Source: Triatoma infestans
Taxonomy: Eukaryota > Arthropoda > Insecta > Hemiptera > Reduviidae
Length of the DNA: 64,000 bases
Reading direction: 5' to 3'
Assembly: GCA_011037195.1 (NCBI GenBank)
Contig: JAAEAF010000101.1
Coordinates: 186,001 to 250,000 of the forward strand
Below are positions 42,982 to 53,630 of the stretch, in pieces. Each line of letters begins with the position of its first letter. Position 1 is the stretch's first letter. A program made the translations under genes and the position numbers. The notes below the pieces were generated by a model. The model made no database searches. It was not told the DNA's origin and saw only the letters and a program-made list of their open reading frames with translations.

Positions 42982-43150
42982 GTTGCACTGCCGGCTGATA
43001 TCCAAAACATAAACAATGATTGTACCTACCTAAATCGAATATCAAGGTTGAACTTTCTGTTTTTTTTTCGTTTTAAGATATTTTATGGTCACATAAAACA
43101 ACACCCACACCCCCACAGACCATTCATGAAAAAGTTATTGGTCTTTCTCA
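42982..43150 (-). repeat. S-element, part left of a second LINE
   Basis: CTGCCGGCTGATATCCAAAA, CGAATATCAAGGTTGAACTT, ACACCCACACCCCCACAGAC and CATTCATGAAAAAG are the outer S-element, reversed, between two LINEs. It continues at 44168. Confidence 0.7.
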
Positions 43151-44167
43151 GTGGATAGATAGATAGATAGATAGATACTTTATTCGTACAGCACCAAAGG
43201 TACAGAACAGTGTCAAAAAACAAAAAAGTTTCAATCAATTACAGAGGTACTCGTTTATGGAGTAATAATTTTTATTTAGTAAATATTTTTTAAGTTTCTT
43301 TTTAAATTTATTTTTTGATAGGCTCACCTGAAGCAAAGACTCGGGCAAACAATTATAGATTTTAGCGGCCATATATAGTGGGCTTTTTCCAACTTTTGAA
43401 GTCCGATGTGCACGCACCTCCAATAAGTTGTTTTGCCTTGTCGTAATGTTATGTAGTTCCCCTCTACGCCGGAACTTATTTGGATGTTCTAGTACAAATA
43501 CGGCACATTTAAGGATATAGCAGCAGGGTAGTGTCAGAAAGCCTAATCGAGGAAATAGTTCGCGACAACTTGTATCCTTTCTAACCTTGCATATTATTCT
43601 TACTACCTTCTTCTGATACTTAAACACATTCACCGCTAGTGGCGCGCTTCCCCACAACATTATGCCATAAGTCATGACTGAATGGAACAGCGCATAATAG
43701 GCCGTCTTCAGTCCTTCAATGCTCAGTACGTCAGTCAGTCGTCTCATCAAATAACACAGTCTACTTAATTTCTCACATTTTTCCTCAATTAAGGCACCAT
43801 AATTTAATTTAGTATCTAGTATTATACCTAGATAGTGCACCGTACGTACCTTTTCTTCTTTTAGTGAGAAGATTAATTCCTGTGTTTTTGACGCGTTCAT
43901 TATTAAATGATTTTCCGCACTGTATTTAGCCAACCGGTTTATCGCTAATTCAGCATGTTTATTGCATTCCATGGGGTTCTCACCAGTAGTGACCAATGCT
44001 GTGTCATCTGCGTATTGTAATACCTCTACGTTTTTGATGCAAGGTAAATCATTGACATAAAGGACGAAAAGGATAGGTCCTAAAATCGAACCCTGCGGAA
44101 CTCCACTTGCTATACTCATTGTCTTGGACTTATGGCCATTAACGTCAACAACCTTACACCTACTAGT
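43151..44167 (-). mobile_element. 5'-truncated LINE with (ATCT)n tail
   Basis: On the minus strand the 3' end is ACGAATAAAGTATCTATC with six to seven ATCT units (plus-strand GATA repeats, 43154-43179). The 5' end is cut within RT at about 44167, where S-element sequence (ACTTCAAAACAAGTATATCC) resumes. The microsatellite tail in place of poly(A) is typical of several non-LTR clades. No clear TSD. Confidence 0.85.
43235..44166 (-). pseudogene. Reverse transcriptase C-terminal half, frame intact
   Basis: An uninterrupted frame of 294 codons from the Met at 44119, extendable upstream with SRCKVVDVNGHKSKT. It contains SGVPQGSILGPILFVLYVND (RT motif B), LQYADDTALVTTGENPME (motif C, both Asp intact), VHYLGIILDTKLNYGALIEE (block E), FHSVMTYGIMLWG (thumb), VVRIICKVRKDTSCRELFPR and a natural stop after YSINEYLCN. 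This is the best-preserved LINE frame in the window and so probably one of the youngest insertions. Truncation before motif A makes it non-functional. The 'GxxLDTKLxWxxHI / YGIxLWG' type points to a CR1/Jockey-related clade. Confidence 0.88.
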
Positions 44168-44272
44168 AAGGACTTCAAAACAAGTATATCCGGTAAAGAC
44201 TAATTTTGAAAATGTAATACGTATCGTACGTAAAATGTAATTCTTCGTCTTACTAGGTTTAAGAGAAAGTAA
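44168..44272 (-). repeat. S-element, part right of a LINE insertion
   Basis: GACTTCAAAACAAGTATATC, GGTAAAGACTAATTTTGAAA, TCTTCGTCTTACTAGG and TTTAAGAGAAAGT are the terminal ~105 bp of the S-element, including a decayed terminal hairpin. Confidence 0.75.
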
Positions 44273-44299
44273 TTTGTAATAATAATATAACTAATTTAA

Positions 44300-45000
44300 A
44301 AATCTGTTGTACATAACTTCATCTTACAGCAATTGAAGTTGTTATTATTGTTGAAAAATTTTCCTCAAACTTATAATTTTAACAAAATAATTGTCATCAA
44401 TTTTATATTAATTGGAGAATCTAAACTTAATAAAATGATTTTTTGAGGTAAGCATAACCTCCCCTCCCGCCCAAAATTCTTTAAATAAATTTCTCGGAAC
44501 AAAATTTCCAACGAAAGTAATAGACCCTCTCTATATTCAGAGTTAATAAAACAAAGTTAATAAAATCTGTCGCTGTTCGATAAAATTTTTCCGTAAACAC
44601 GCATTTCCAGTTTACCCAATTTTAACTCGTAATTTTGGCAACTTATTTATTTCTAATTAATACTGTGTAAATTATAGAATTTTATTATCAATTAAGATAA
44701 CATTTTTGAGAAAAACATAACTTAAAAGCCCCCTTGAATGACATTTCTTGGAGAAATGCAAAGAAAAGTTACAGCTCTTTGAAAAGTTACAGCTCTTTAT
44801 ATGTGTATTTCACATGAATTTTTTAAAGAAAAATGGTTGGACCCGTTTTTGATAAAAATCGTCAATAACTGAAGAATTACTTCAGTTAAATGGAATTGAT
44901 TTCGATAAAAGCTTGATTGTCTGGTTCTCTGATAGCAATTAAATTAAATAATATCATGTTTGAACTTTTGTCACGATCGCATTGTACGTTCGTATGAAAG
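44300..45000 (-). repeat. S-element, diverged
   Basis: It starts AAAAATCTGTTGTACATAAC with TTCATCTTACAGC, then modules with CATAACCTCCCCTCCCGCCC, GTAAACACGCATTTCCAGTT and AAAGAAAAATGGTTGGACCC. A short direct duplication GAAAAGTTACAGCTCTTT lies at 44762-44800. The hairpin end is missing. Confidence 0.65.
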
Positions 45001-45178
45001 AGATAAAAATTTAATTATTTTTTTTTTTAAATCTTTGAATTTTTAATTGTATTCAAAAAGAAGATTATAAAACTCAAAATAATAAAAACACTAGTTAATG
45101 TTTAATAGCTTTACCTGTCGATCCACATGCATACAATAAACTTCAAAAGCTTCATTTTTTTTTATAATAATGTATATA

Positions 45179-45664
45179 CTATAATGGGGTTGTTGAGGAG
45201 AGAAATTAAGTTTGATCAAATGAACGAGATATGCTGACACTAATATAATGTAGCTAAGTTTACACTACCTGCACTGGACTTTATAATGAAAATGATAGAA
45301 TGAATAGTGAGAGTAGAGATATGACACGATGCGACGACTGGTGTACAGTTGTATAAGGTTGTATATGATAGATTCCTTTAGATAGATTCCCACTGGCACA
45401 CAGGTTCTCTCTCCCACTCTAGCCTGCCTAAGTCAGAGAGTAGTCTCAGTTAACCAGAGAGGGCCTCTCTTCTCTCTGCTGTGGCTGCATTCTCTTTGCT
45501 GTAGATGGATGCTATTACATCTTCCCCTCTCCTGAAGAAATTTTTCACGTGTGAAAAATTTGAGCGTGCTGCTGAATCTTTAGGTAACTCCTCTGGTTTG
45601 GCTACGAGTTTGTCTTCTCTCTGCTGTGGTTGCATTCTCTTTGCTGTGGATGGGTGCTATTATA
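45179..45664 (-). mobile_element. LTR retrotransposon remnant, family A: LTR piece, internal scrap, 3' LTR
   Basis: Minus strand: a 52 bp piece of LTR start (45613-45664; ATAATAGCACCCATCCACAG) joins directly to ~93 bp of internal sequence (45520-45612), then the 3' LTR (TGTAATAGCATCC... to CCCATTATAG, 45519 down to about 45179). CAGGAGAGGGGAAGA immediately before the 3' LTR is a polypurine tract, the plus-strand primer. The internal scrap reads KLVAKPEELPKDSAARSNFS, then HVKNFFRRGEDV into the LTR, consistent with the end of the polyprotein frame. Nearly all of gag-pol has been deleted. The same LTR occurs three more times in the window. Confidence 0.82.
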
Positions 45665-45989
45665 ATACTACACTGATCTTCTGACCAGTAAACATTTTAA
45701 GTTGTCAGGAATTTTACAAACTTTCATTTTTACCAAAAATGTTTTGTGATGAAGGTTTGGATTCTGAAATATTTATAATTTTAATTTATTTGCTAAAACT
45801 TAGTATAAGAAGAAGTTTGGGAGAAAACAATAAATATACATAGAATAAGCTGGGCTCTAAAAAATTCATTATAACTGCAGTAATTAAAGTGCAATTTCTT
45901 CTAAGATATACTTTGTTACCATAACAGAGCCTTTGACATAATAGAAAACACTATTCAAATGTTGTTCTTTTTCTATTTTTAAAATATCA

Positions 45990-46215
45990 GACACAGTATC
46001 AGAGGCCAATCAAATGGTTAAATATATGATTTTCTAAATTTTACAAAACAAGGACAGCGAAAAAGAAAATGCGCTAGATCGTCAGCCTCTTTGTAATTAC
46101 ATATCGGGCAAAATTGGCTATTATCTTGGAGTAAAAAAAAGTCCCCTTTGTACGTAAGCTTACAGACATTTTTATTTGAGACTTTCAACTGGCTGATTAG
46201 TCTAATTTCCCTTAG
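45990..46215 (-). pseudogene. LINE C-terminal zinc-motif fragment
   Basis: The minus strand reads VCKLTYKGDF, then after a frame slip in a poly(T) run QDNSQFCPICNYKEADDLAH then FLFRCPC. The CPxC...D..AHFLFxCP pattern is the same as at 4108-4392, so both come from one LINE family. No RT remains. Confidence 0.65.
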
Positions 46216-46240
46216 ATGACATTCAAAGTTATAATTTAGT

Positions 46241-46756
46241 TGTAATGTTATTGGTTAGATGTGTTGCTATATCGTGTAATGTGTGGCGTGAGCGTTGTTG
46301 AAAGGGCTTAAGGTGTGTACGTTTTAGTGAGTGATATGTTTGAGAATTAAAGAATAAGAACCACTGTTTTAAATAAATAATTTAACTATATCTTAATTTA
46401 AATAACTTTAAAAAGTAATTGTTAATTGTGAATATTGAATTGACTTATAAATATACATGCACTTGATTGATTTAAATACAAATTTTCTCGTAACACTAAC
46501 TGGCACTGTAGAATCTCTAGAATGAATTACTGGTTGAATCTTTGAAATAGACTGATGAAATAATGTAACCTGCCTTTTATATTTGATTTCTAGAAGGGTT
46601 TAAAAGACAAAGAATGGCCGAGTTCTCTGACCTCTCTTGTAACGGTGTCTTGCAACTGGGTCCTTTGTTTAGAGATATCTTTGAACTCAGATTTTTTAGT
46701 CTCTAAAATATTTTCAAAAATTATTTCAATTTTTCCATTTGCTTCTTCCTCTTACA
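46241..46756 (-). mobile_element. Solo LTR, 4-bp TSD family (copy 4)
   Basis: Minus strand TGTAAGAGGAAG...CATTACA, flanked by TAGT on both sides (46237-46240 and 46757-46760). It is closest to 35769-36310, sharing CCACTGTTTTAAATAAATAA-like, CACTTGATTGATTTAAAT and CTCTCTTGTAACGGTGTCTT sequences. The frame 46645-46830 over its end is not a gene. Confidence 0.88.
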
Positions 46757-46779
46757 TAGTTTATACTTTTAATTTACAA

Positions 46780-47345
46780 AGCATTAAGATTTTCTATGTA
46801 GAAAATGAAAATAAAAATAGAGAAAGTTGATGGATTTTTGTGCTGAAGTCTTGCTGGACTTTGAGGTGTTCAATAAACAAAGTTCAAATGTTTAAATAAT
46901 ATCGAAGAATATCTTTATTTAAAAAAAAAATAAAACCTATTATTTTCATTGTTTTTTAAAAAAGCCGCTGCTTAAGTTGGCCCCATACCATTGTACCAAT
47001 GTTAGTTCCTTTTTTTTTCTCTCTCTGAGTATGTTGAGAAAGGAGATTCATTTTGAAGTTTTCTGTGTGTGAATGTGTATTGTAAAGAAGACCAGCTTGT
47101 ACACGTGACCGACTTAATGAATTTAGCCGGGATCCAAAGTAAACTTAAGTCCCACTACTACCTGCCTTCACTCTGCCTGAACCACAAACCCTTTTACAGC
47201 TAGTGTTGACAATGAACAACTAACTGAGTGGATTAGCGCTGGTATTTGTGCTAGTACCTGCAGGCCTACATATAGATAGAATGGACAGAATGCCATCGCT
47301 TTCATTTCTCTGTAGCTCTACTGAAAGTGGAGTCTTTATAGATTT
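46780..47345. other. Region without recognised genes
   Basis: No coding signal; a poly(A)-rich join at 46920-46935 and TTTCTCTCTCTGAG near 47015. Nothing was assigned. Confidence 0.4.
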
Positions 47346-47349
47346 CAGA

Positions 47350-47712
47350 TATTTTTATTTTCTCTTACACTTATAGTAAGAAAAAGGTATGCGATGTTTT
47401 CAAACTATTGAAATTAAGTTTTCACCGGAAATACATATTTTGACGTTTTCTTAATAAAAAAAAGAAAAAAAGAAAACTGTTTTCAGCGAATGTGTGTGTG
47501 AAAAAATATCTCAAGAAACGTGGTATTCCTACAACTATCACGAAATTCCTCAACAGGCACACAATTTTTTGTGAGTTTTCTTCTTATTAAAAACGGCATC
47601 AACGATTTTCATTAAACTTCGTATACTATCTGCACACAGAAATAGCTATAACATTAATTTGCTATATATATTCCATAGAAAATGGATTTTTCGGCGAGAA
47701 CTGTGGGAACAT
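47350..47712 (+). repeat. S-element, left part
   Basis: TTTTCTCTTACACTTATAGT, AAGTTTTCACCGGAAATACA, TTTTCAGCGAATGTGTGTGT and CATCAACGATTTTCATTAAA run from the hairpin end into the first module. It breaks off where the LINE tail begins. Confidence 0.7.
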
Positions 47713-48870
47713 TAGTGATAGATTAGATTAGATTAGATTCTGTGGGAGGATTGGCTCTTCAGCCTGCGCCACCGCGACCCCTAAAGCTCTATTGTGGCAC
47801 CCCCTAATTTGGAAACCCCTCCCCAGTCATATCGTTTATTTGAACTTTGGAATCTGAGGAGGTTCCTAGGTGGTCGGTTAAGAGCAACTCCCATAAGAAC
47901 ACCGTCTCGAGTCCTTCTGCCTTAATAGACTTAATAGACCCGCGAGGCTTGCAGGCGTCAGCTTCTCCTCCCCATAGAGGCGAAACCTCAGCCATACGAA
48001 CCCCTCGCACTGATACAAAACACGCAGTGCTGTTTCCTTTTCTCCCTGATAAAACCTACACTGGCTATACGTGGCCAGGACCATGCGGTGCATGTGCTTA
48101 TTAAGTCTACAATGGCCAATGAGAACGCCAACTGCTATCCTTATGGCCATCCGGCCTAATTGGAGTAGTTCTGCAGTTAGCCTGGGCGAGTAGCTATGAA
48201 TGAAAGTTTTCGTCTGCCTTTGGCCTGGGTTTTAGCCCACCATTCTCTTGATCGGATGCACTCCTAATGTATGCACTCCTAAGGCATCTTGCGACGCAGC
48301 AGAAAGGTTCAGGCCGATGGAACCCTTCCGGGCCAGGCGATCTGCCGCCTCATTCCCTCTGTGACCCGAATGCCCAGGTACCCAGATCAGGAAAACCTTA
48401 TTGTGGCTATTAATTTCCCTGAAAGCACCTAGGCAATCCCACACCACCCTTGAGCTGATCTCTCACGAGTCAATTGCTTGCAGGGCATCCAGGCTATCGG
48501 AAAAAATGACGATTTTGGATTATGTACTGCCCGTCTTCTTATTTCGGCGGAGCAGGTAATAATTGCGACTAGCTCGGCCTGAAAGACCGTGGCTAGCCTT
48601 CCCAGGCTCATCGAGATGTCACATCTCGGATGTACCCCGTACACGCCGGCTCCCATTCCTTCCTCCATCCTAGATCCGTCCGTGAACCACATAGATTCGC
48701 CTGAAATTGACGGCCCATTCTTCCATGCCCTTCTTTCTAATATCAGAACAGTAGCGATAAGTTTACTCTTTAAAATTTCAGTACAGTGTTTGGTTCTGTC
48801 ATATAATACAGGACACAAATAAAGAATGAATTGCTTAAAATTTGGAATACTATTAATGTTCATAACGTAC
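47713..48870 (-). mobile_element. 5'-truncated RNase H LINE with (AATCT)n tail
   Basis: The minus-strand 3' UTR contains CCACAATAGAGCTTTAGG and GGTCGCGGTGGCGC, ending in (AATCT)3-4 at 47718-47742. The 3' UTR motif is shared with the LINEs at 11260 and 26435, and with the SINE at 51340, whose tail is also AATCT repeats. The 5' end near 48870 is approximate, and no TSD was found. Confidence 0.85.
47860..48863 (-). pseudogene. ORF2 RNase H domain and C-terminus (copy 3)
   Basis: Minus-strand frames 48429-48863, 48232-48447 and 47878-48150 together read SMWFTDGSRMEEGMGAGVYG (first Asp), ATVFQAELVAI (Glu), FSDSLDALQAI (Asp) and WVPGHSGHRGNEAADRLARK (His, Asp), then GHCRLNKHMHRMVLATYSQC and a damaged zinc motif ending LYQCEGF. 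All four acidic RNase H positions are kept, though in broken frames. The linker differs from the LGPEPFCG of the other two copies, so this is a sister subfamily rather than the same one. Confidence 0.82.
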
Positions 48871-48899
48871 TATAATATTTATATAGTAGGTAAAAGCAT

Positions 48900-49475
48900 T
48901 CATTGTAATTTTTTTTTTTTAGAAAGTGACTCACGAATGAAATGCCATTAGTTCGATTTGTTTATACTATTTGATTCAGCACCCAAATAAAGATTGCCCA
49001 ACAATTATTACACCTTTAATTATTTGTAGAGATTCAATTAAAATATGAAGTTTAAAGGTATTAATTTTATTTTTTCTTTTGAGCTGAAAAAAACTAAATT
49101 CAAGAGTTGTATTTGAAAACAAATTTGTAATTCTAGTGAGAGAGCCCCCTACTGTACTTCTCTGGTCCTTAATTCAATTGTACGGGTTTTCTCAAACAAA
49201 CTCCTCATAATTTTTCTCCTTTTTTTAAACCTTTTTTTTACTCTTCACTTTAGAATTTAATTAAGTGAGAATATTGAATTATACTTTTTTTCCAAGGCTA
49301 AATGACCAACAAGAGGTAAAGAGAAGCTCTAACTTTCCTTCTATTTTTGTGTTTTACTGGATTTATAATAAATACAATATTCATCCAAAATGTATATATG
49401 CATATTAAATCCTGTTAAATCTATTAGTGGAAAAAATAACTATGAGTTGGATTTCAAGTATTATTTGGGTTAATG
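48900..49475. other. AT-rich DNA without recognised features
   Basis: Only poly(T) runs, e.g. 48909-48919, 49218-49240. No coding or repeat signal recognised. Confidence 0.5.
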
Positions 49476-49479
49476 GAGG

Positions 49480-50350
49480 AAAGTAATGGCATTATTTGCT
49501 ACGATTCCGGTGGTTCCAGACAGAAGAATACTGGTCTGTTTGGAGCAGAAATATGGTTAGCTGCAAGGGCTGAAAAAAGATAAATCTGTGGCTTTAGATG
49601 TTATGGCCGCTTTTGTCCAGGCTGTGATTATTGGCATCATTGGATGCCGCCAGAAAAATGGCAAAGAGGTGAGGAAATTTGCTGATAGTCAAACTGAACT
49701 AAAGAATTTGAATATGTCGTACTAGAGCTTCCAAATTAGTAGATTAATAGCCTCGCTCAGAGAAGCAGAGTGTGGCTCTTCCCAAACACCCGGGTGAACG
49801 AGTTGGCTATGGCGTGTTCCTCATTACCGTTTTGTGGTTACAGGCCAGCAGTAGCCGTCATAAACCAATTCTACTTTAGCGAAGTCAAGTAATAATAGTG
49901 GAAAAGGGAGAATGACTCGTAAAACCTGAAGGGGTGTCTCCACGCTTGAAATTTATAAAAGATATAAGACTAAAGGGACTTGAAGTATGTTCTCTCCCTG
50001 AGGAAGGATACATTTGGGAGTCTTGTTGGTTACCATAACTCGACCCGCTTGAGTTGCCAGTCTTTTACAGAAAATAGGCAGGACGTCTAGTCTTATATAT
50101 TAAGAGAATTGTGACGATGGGGATAAAGAACTACCTTGATCAGTGTTCCTTTTCTGCTAATACTAGGTTCCGCATATTTCCTAAGACTACAGAGTTGTTA
50201 CCTTAGCAAATAGGGGAAACCTAATAGAGTTCAAGGGAATGTTTGGGAATGTTGGAGATTTAGGATTTTTTTAACCAATTGTAACCTGATCGGTAGATTG
50301 TTGTTGGGAGGCATTTATTGTGGCACAGGGGGAGGATAATAGCTATCGGC
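49480..50350 (+). pseudogene. Very degraded RNase H LINE relic
   Basis: Translation shows scattered matches in family order: SGGSRQKNTGLFGAEIW (for DGSR...GxGVFG), RQKNGKEVRKFADSQTELKN (for the SDSQAALKAL block, Asp kept), and ALPKHPG (for WVPGH). A late GTGGCACAGGGGGAGGATAA, then ATAATAATAA tail, suggests the 3' UTR end. Many stops; the oldest of the RNase H copies here. Confidence 0.5.
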
Positions 50351-51330
50351 TTTTGGGCACTCAGCAATAATAATAAATATAATTATTTGGGCTTGATGTA
50401 GGCCCAAATTGATGTTTCATATACGTACCTGGTATTTATTAATTAAAATATTATCTTTCCTCTGCAATAAATCGATTAAATTATTTATAACCATTATTGA
50501 ATTAGCCAAACACAACACTATAGTTAGCATTGATGTTAAATGATTTATTCATGTAAATATTTAAATTCTATTAAATATAGTGGGAGAGGACACTTGATAA
50601 TTCCCATTGATAATTCCCATAATTCAAAATTGCTTAACATCTCTAAGTGAGGGGGTGTAACATATTTGATTCCAAATAATATTGCATAGAACCTATAATG
50701 GACATGTATGCTAAATAAATGACAGGTTACGGGAATAGCTATAGATATACAAAATACATACCTTAATATCGCCTGATGATTATGTGACACAGTTGTTTGA
50801 TAATCACTATGTGACAGCCATCCAACATCATGAAACATTAGAAATGATTAAATTTTAATCATTTATGTTGCCAAACAATTTTGTTAATTATTATTGGTGG
50901 AAATTGTGCACGTTCGTCTCTCTCTAAATATATTGAAAGTGGAATATCCCAATGTATTCACAATAATTTTCGGGGGAAAAATCAATATCCTCATTTTCTG
51001 TTTTGTTTTTCTTATTGAGCAAATCAAAGGCTGTAATTTGTATAATTTTTGTTTGACTGGCGACGCCAGATATCTGGGTATCAGGAATTGGTGGGTGGGG
51101 GATAGAGAAGAGTAGAGGGCGATTCTTGAGGCAACTAGGATGTCAGTAATTGTTTTGTTAAGCTGAGGATATTGATGAATGAAGAATTTGTAAATATTGA
51201 TTTCACAATTCATTTCCCAAATTAGTTTTGCAAAAGACCTTAATGACATAATATTTCTTGAAATATAACCATCTCAAAAGAATTGTTTTCACCATTACGA
51301 AAGAGATGAAAACGAGATGTTTTCCTCATT
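50351..51330. other. AT-rich DNA without recognised genes
   Basis: Minus-strand frames of ~100-120 codons (50545-50838, 50884-51249) have no recognisable domain, and no codon-use or splice support. I treat them as chance frames. Confidence 0.45.
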
Positions 51331-51339
51331 TACTAGAAA

Positions 51340-51786
51340 TGAATGCCCGCAAGGGGTATCTGTTGCATGCAGTTACTTAGGGAGTAGCGACCCTACGGTT
51401 TACCACAGCTCAGTACTCCAAACACTTCATCAGAACAGTACACAATACATTTAAACTACATACTTTTAACACAAGGACAAACACAGTACACAAAATAGGG
51501 TCTCCGTCCCTAGTTAACTAGCGAAAGCCAAGGGAGAAGGAAGGGTCAGCTCAGTGGTGGCGCGCTGGACTAGCAACGCGGAGGCGCCGGGTTCGAATCC
51601 ACCATGCTGCCCTTATACTTTTTCTTCCTAGGAGCCTCTACAACTCACTGTCCGTTGTTGAGCAGTGTTGTCTGTAGCTAGAGAATGCTGCTTGGAGGCC
51701 AGCTGTGCATTAAAGAAGGCTCTGGTGGGCACAATAGATCTTTCAGTTCGCAATGCAATAATCCCCTATAACAATCTAATCTAATC
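51340..51786 (+). mobile_element. Full-length 447-bp SINE-like element
   Basis: Flanked by the 9 bp TSD TACTAGAAA (51331-51339 and 51787-51795). It begins TGAATGCCCGCAAGG and has a ~200 bp 5' part (CAGTACTCCAAACACTTCAT, CAGTACACAATACATTTAAA). The tRNA-like section is GCTCAGTGGTGGCGCGCTGG (A box) and GGGTTCGAATCC (B box, 51588-51599). The body TTCTTCCTAGGAGCCTCTAC and CACAATAGATC (51730-51740) follow, then an (AATCT)n tail. Both ends and length agree with 62206-62634, so the tRNA-like promoter sits in the middle rather than at the 5' end. Confidence 0.9.
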
Positions 51787-52417
51787 TACTAGAAAAGAAT
51801 TTTTGAAAATCTATATTTTCAGACATATTCGCATCCAATATTCGAGTTTAGCTTAACTTTATAATTAATTATCCATTCTATCTTACTGGTATATTTATTT
51901 ATTTATAACAGCGCGATATAATAATGTGATAGCCGTGGACTGCTATAAAATCGCTATTGACAAGAAATTATAAAATACGAGCTGAATAGATAGTATACAT
52001 AAATAAATAATATTTTGTTAAACAATCAATCTACGTATATAAGCACGTTGTTTTGAAAACGCAAATATATTTCGCATTTCACCTTTCATAATTCACACAT
52101 GCCATCCACGCACGCATGTATACATCTAAAATATGGGTTCTTTACATGCGTAAATATAACAACTCTAGCTTAAGTACAGACTTTTATAAATATATCATTG
52201 AAAAATTATTAATATGTGGTTAAACAAACTTAATGTATCGTACATTCCGCATTAACATTTTATTTTCTCGACTTGCATACATTATTCACATGTGTACACC
52301 TTAAAGGCAGTTATGATTCCTATGTGTAGACTTAAAAACTAACAGATTTAAAACTAAAACTAAACTCTATATGAATGTAAACAATATTTATGTTTGGCCG
52401 TTGTTAATTTAACAAGT

Positions 52418-52662
52418 TAAAAAATTAGTTGGCTGGGGCCAAAGAAGAAACTTTTTAATTTTTAAAAAATTTATTCAAAGTTTCGGACAATATTGTTTAA
52501 CTGTTATATGTTTTAATTTTATCATACAATTTTCTTGGTATACATATTTTTTGTTTTGTAATTCCTGAGGAGGGCCACCAAAGGTATCAGAAAACGTCGA
52601 TTAAACTTTTTTAAAAAATAAAAAGTTTCTTCTTTGGCCCCAGTCAACTAATTTTTTACCTT
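52418..52662. mobile_element. Small foldback element with GAAAACGTCG core
   Basis: Inverted ends TAGTTGGCTGGGGCCAAAGA / TCTTTGGCCCCAGTCAACTA, with ~40 bp arms (AAGAAACTTTTTAATTTTT...AATAAAAAGTTTCTT). In the middle TCCTGAGGAGGGCCACCAAA, then GGTATCAGAAAACGTCG has the CTGANGA, hairpin, GAAAACGTC order of the units at 8575 and 28659. Confidence 0.7.
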
Positions 52663-52699
52663 GTTTAAAATCTATTTTTTTTGTTTTTAATTTAAAAAC

Positions 52700-53630
52700 C
52701 AGGGTTTGAAATCGATAATTAAAAATAAACAAATAAAAATCAAATCTGATCAAAATTTTTATCTGGCAATTTTAAAAATCATTTTATGATTTTTATCAAG
52801 AATGATTTTTATTTGTGATCAACAGCTTAAAAAATCATAACTTGATCAATATTTCTGAGCAAAATCTTTTCGTTCAATAATAATGATCATTTGTGAGCAA
52901 TATTTTTTAAAATCAGAAATAGAAATTTTGGTTGACAAAATTTACTCTTTTTTTTCATTAGAAATGTTGGAAATCATTAACGACTGCTTATAGAAAGATA
53001 ATTTATTTTGGAAATATACAATGTAAAGAAACAAAAAAAAAACAGAAAGAATTAAAATATCTAATAATAGTAAATAAAAATGAAACCTTTTAGCTTTTAT
53101 TATAAAAAAAAAAAAGGTTCTGATAAAAACCTCAATCAAAAATAAATGTTGATGCACACTACTTTGAACAGGAAGAGTTTATCAATAAAATTAGTATCTT
53201 TTGCATGTGATCTGCTGTCAGCCTGGAGCGCAAAACACTGAGGATGTACTTCAGAGCTGAAAAGGCTCTTTCAACAGTAACCTGTGTTGCAGGAACGGCA
53301 TGCACAATCAAAGCTAATTCACTAAGAATATTCCATTATTTACATTTTCGTGAACAACATAGCAAATAGTGAGAAACAAGCATATTTTATTTTAATTTAG
53401 TCTGATTTTTATTTTTTGAGTGAAATTTTTTCGATCAAGAATTAATCATTATTTTTAATTGAAGAAAATATCGCTCAGAGAGTGATCATTATTTTTAATG
53501 GAATAAAAAAAAACTCAAAAATTGATTTTATTTTTATTAATAAATCAGGCATGATTTTTAAATTTATTGATCAAAAATTATAATTATTTCATGATTTGTT
53601 GGAAAAAATAATTATCGATTTCAAACCCTG
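52700..53630 (-). mobile_element. hAT transposon with perfect TIRs and 8-bp TSD
   Basis: The ends CAGGGTTTGAAATCGATAAT and ATTATCGATTTCAAACCCTG are perfect 20 bp inverted repeats. TTAAAAAC stands on both sides (52692-52699 and 53631-53638), the 8 bp duplication of hAT elements. The 931 bp element keeps only the C-terminal end of a transposase. Perfect ends and TSD point to relatively recent, probably non-autonomous, mobilisation. Confidence 0.95.
53160..53335 (-). pseudogene. hAT transposase C-terminal (dimerisation) fragment
   Basis: The minus strand encodes ILSELALIVHAVPATQVTVE, then RAFSALKYILSVLRSRLTAD and HMQKILIL, with a stop soon after. This is the hAT C-terminal dimerisation motif ('A..VLxVPATSVSVERxFSxLKxIxSxxRxxLxxExxxxLLxL'), about 55 residues in one open frame. 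It has no start codon of its own. It lies inside the CAGGGTTTGAAATCGAT element and, by position, is its own transposase remnant. Confidence 0.85.

Noticed and set aside
43152..43179. CRISPR-like or satellite array in GATA repeats
   Set aside because: It is a simple tetranucleotide tail of a LINE; there are no spacers, and the genome is eukaryotic.
47713..48870. Target duplication for the (AATCT)n LINE
   Set aside because: The sequence next to the tail (ACATTAGTGATA) has only a weak, offset resemblance to ATTAATGTTC near 48855; not good enough to claim.
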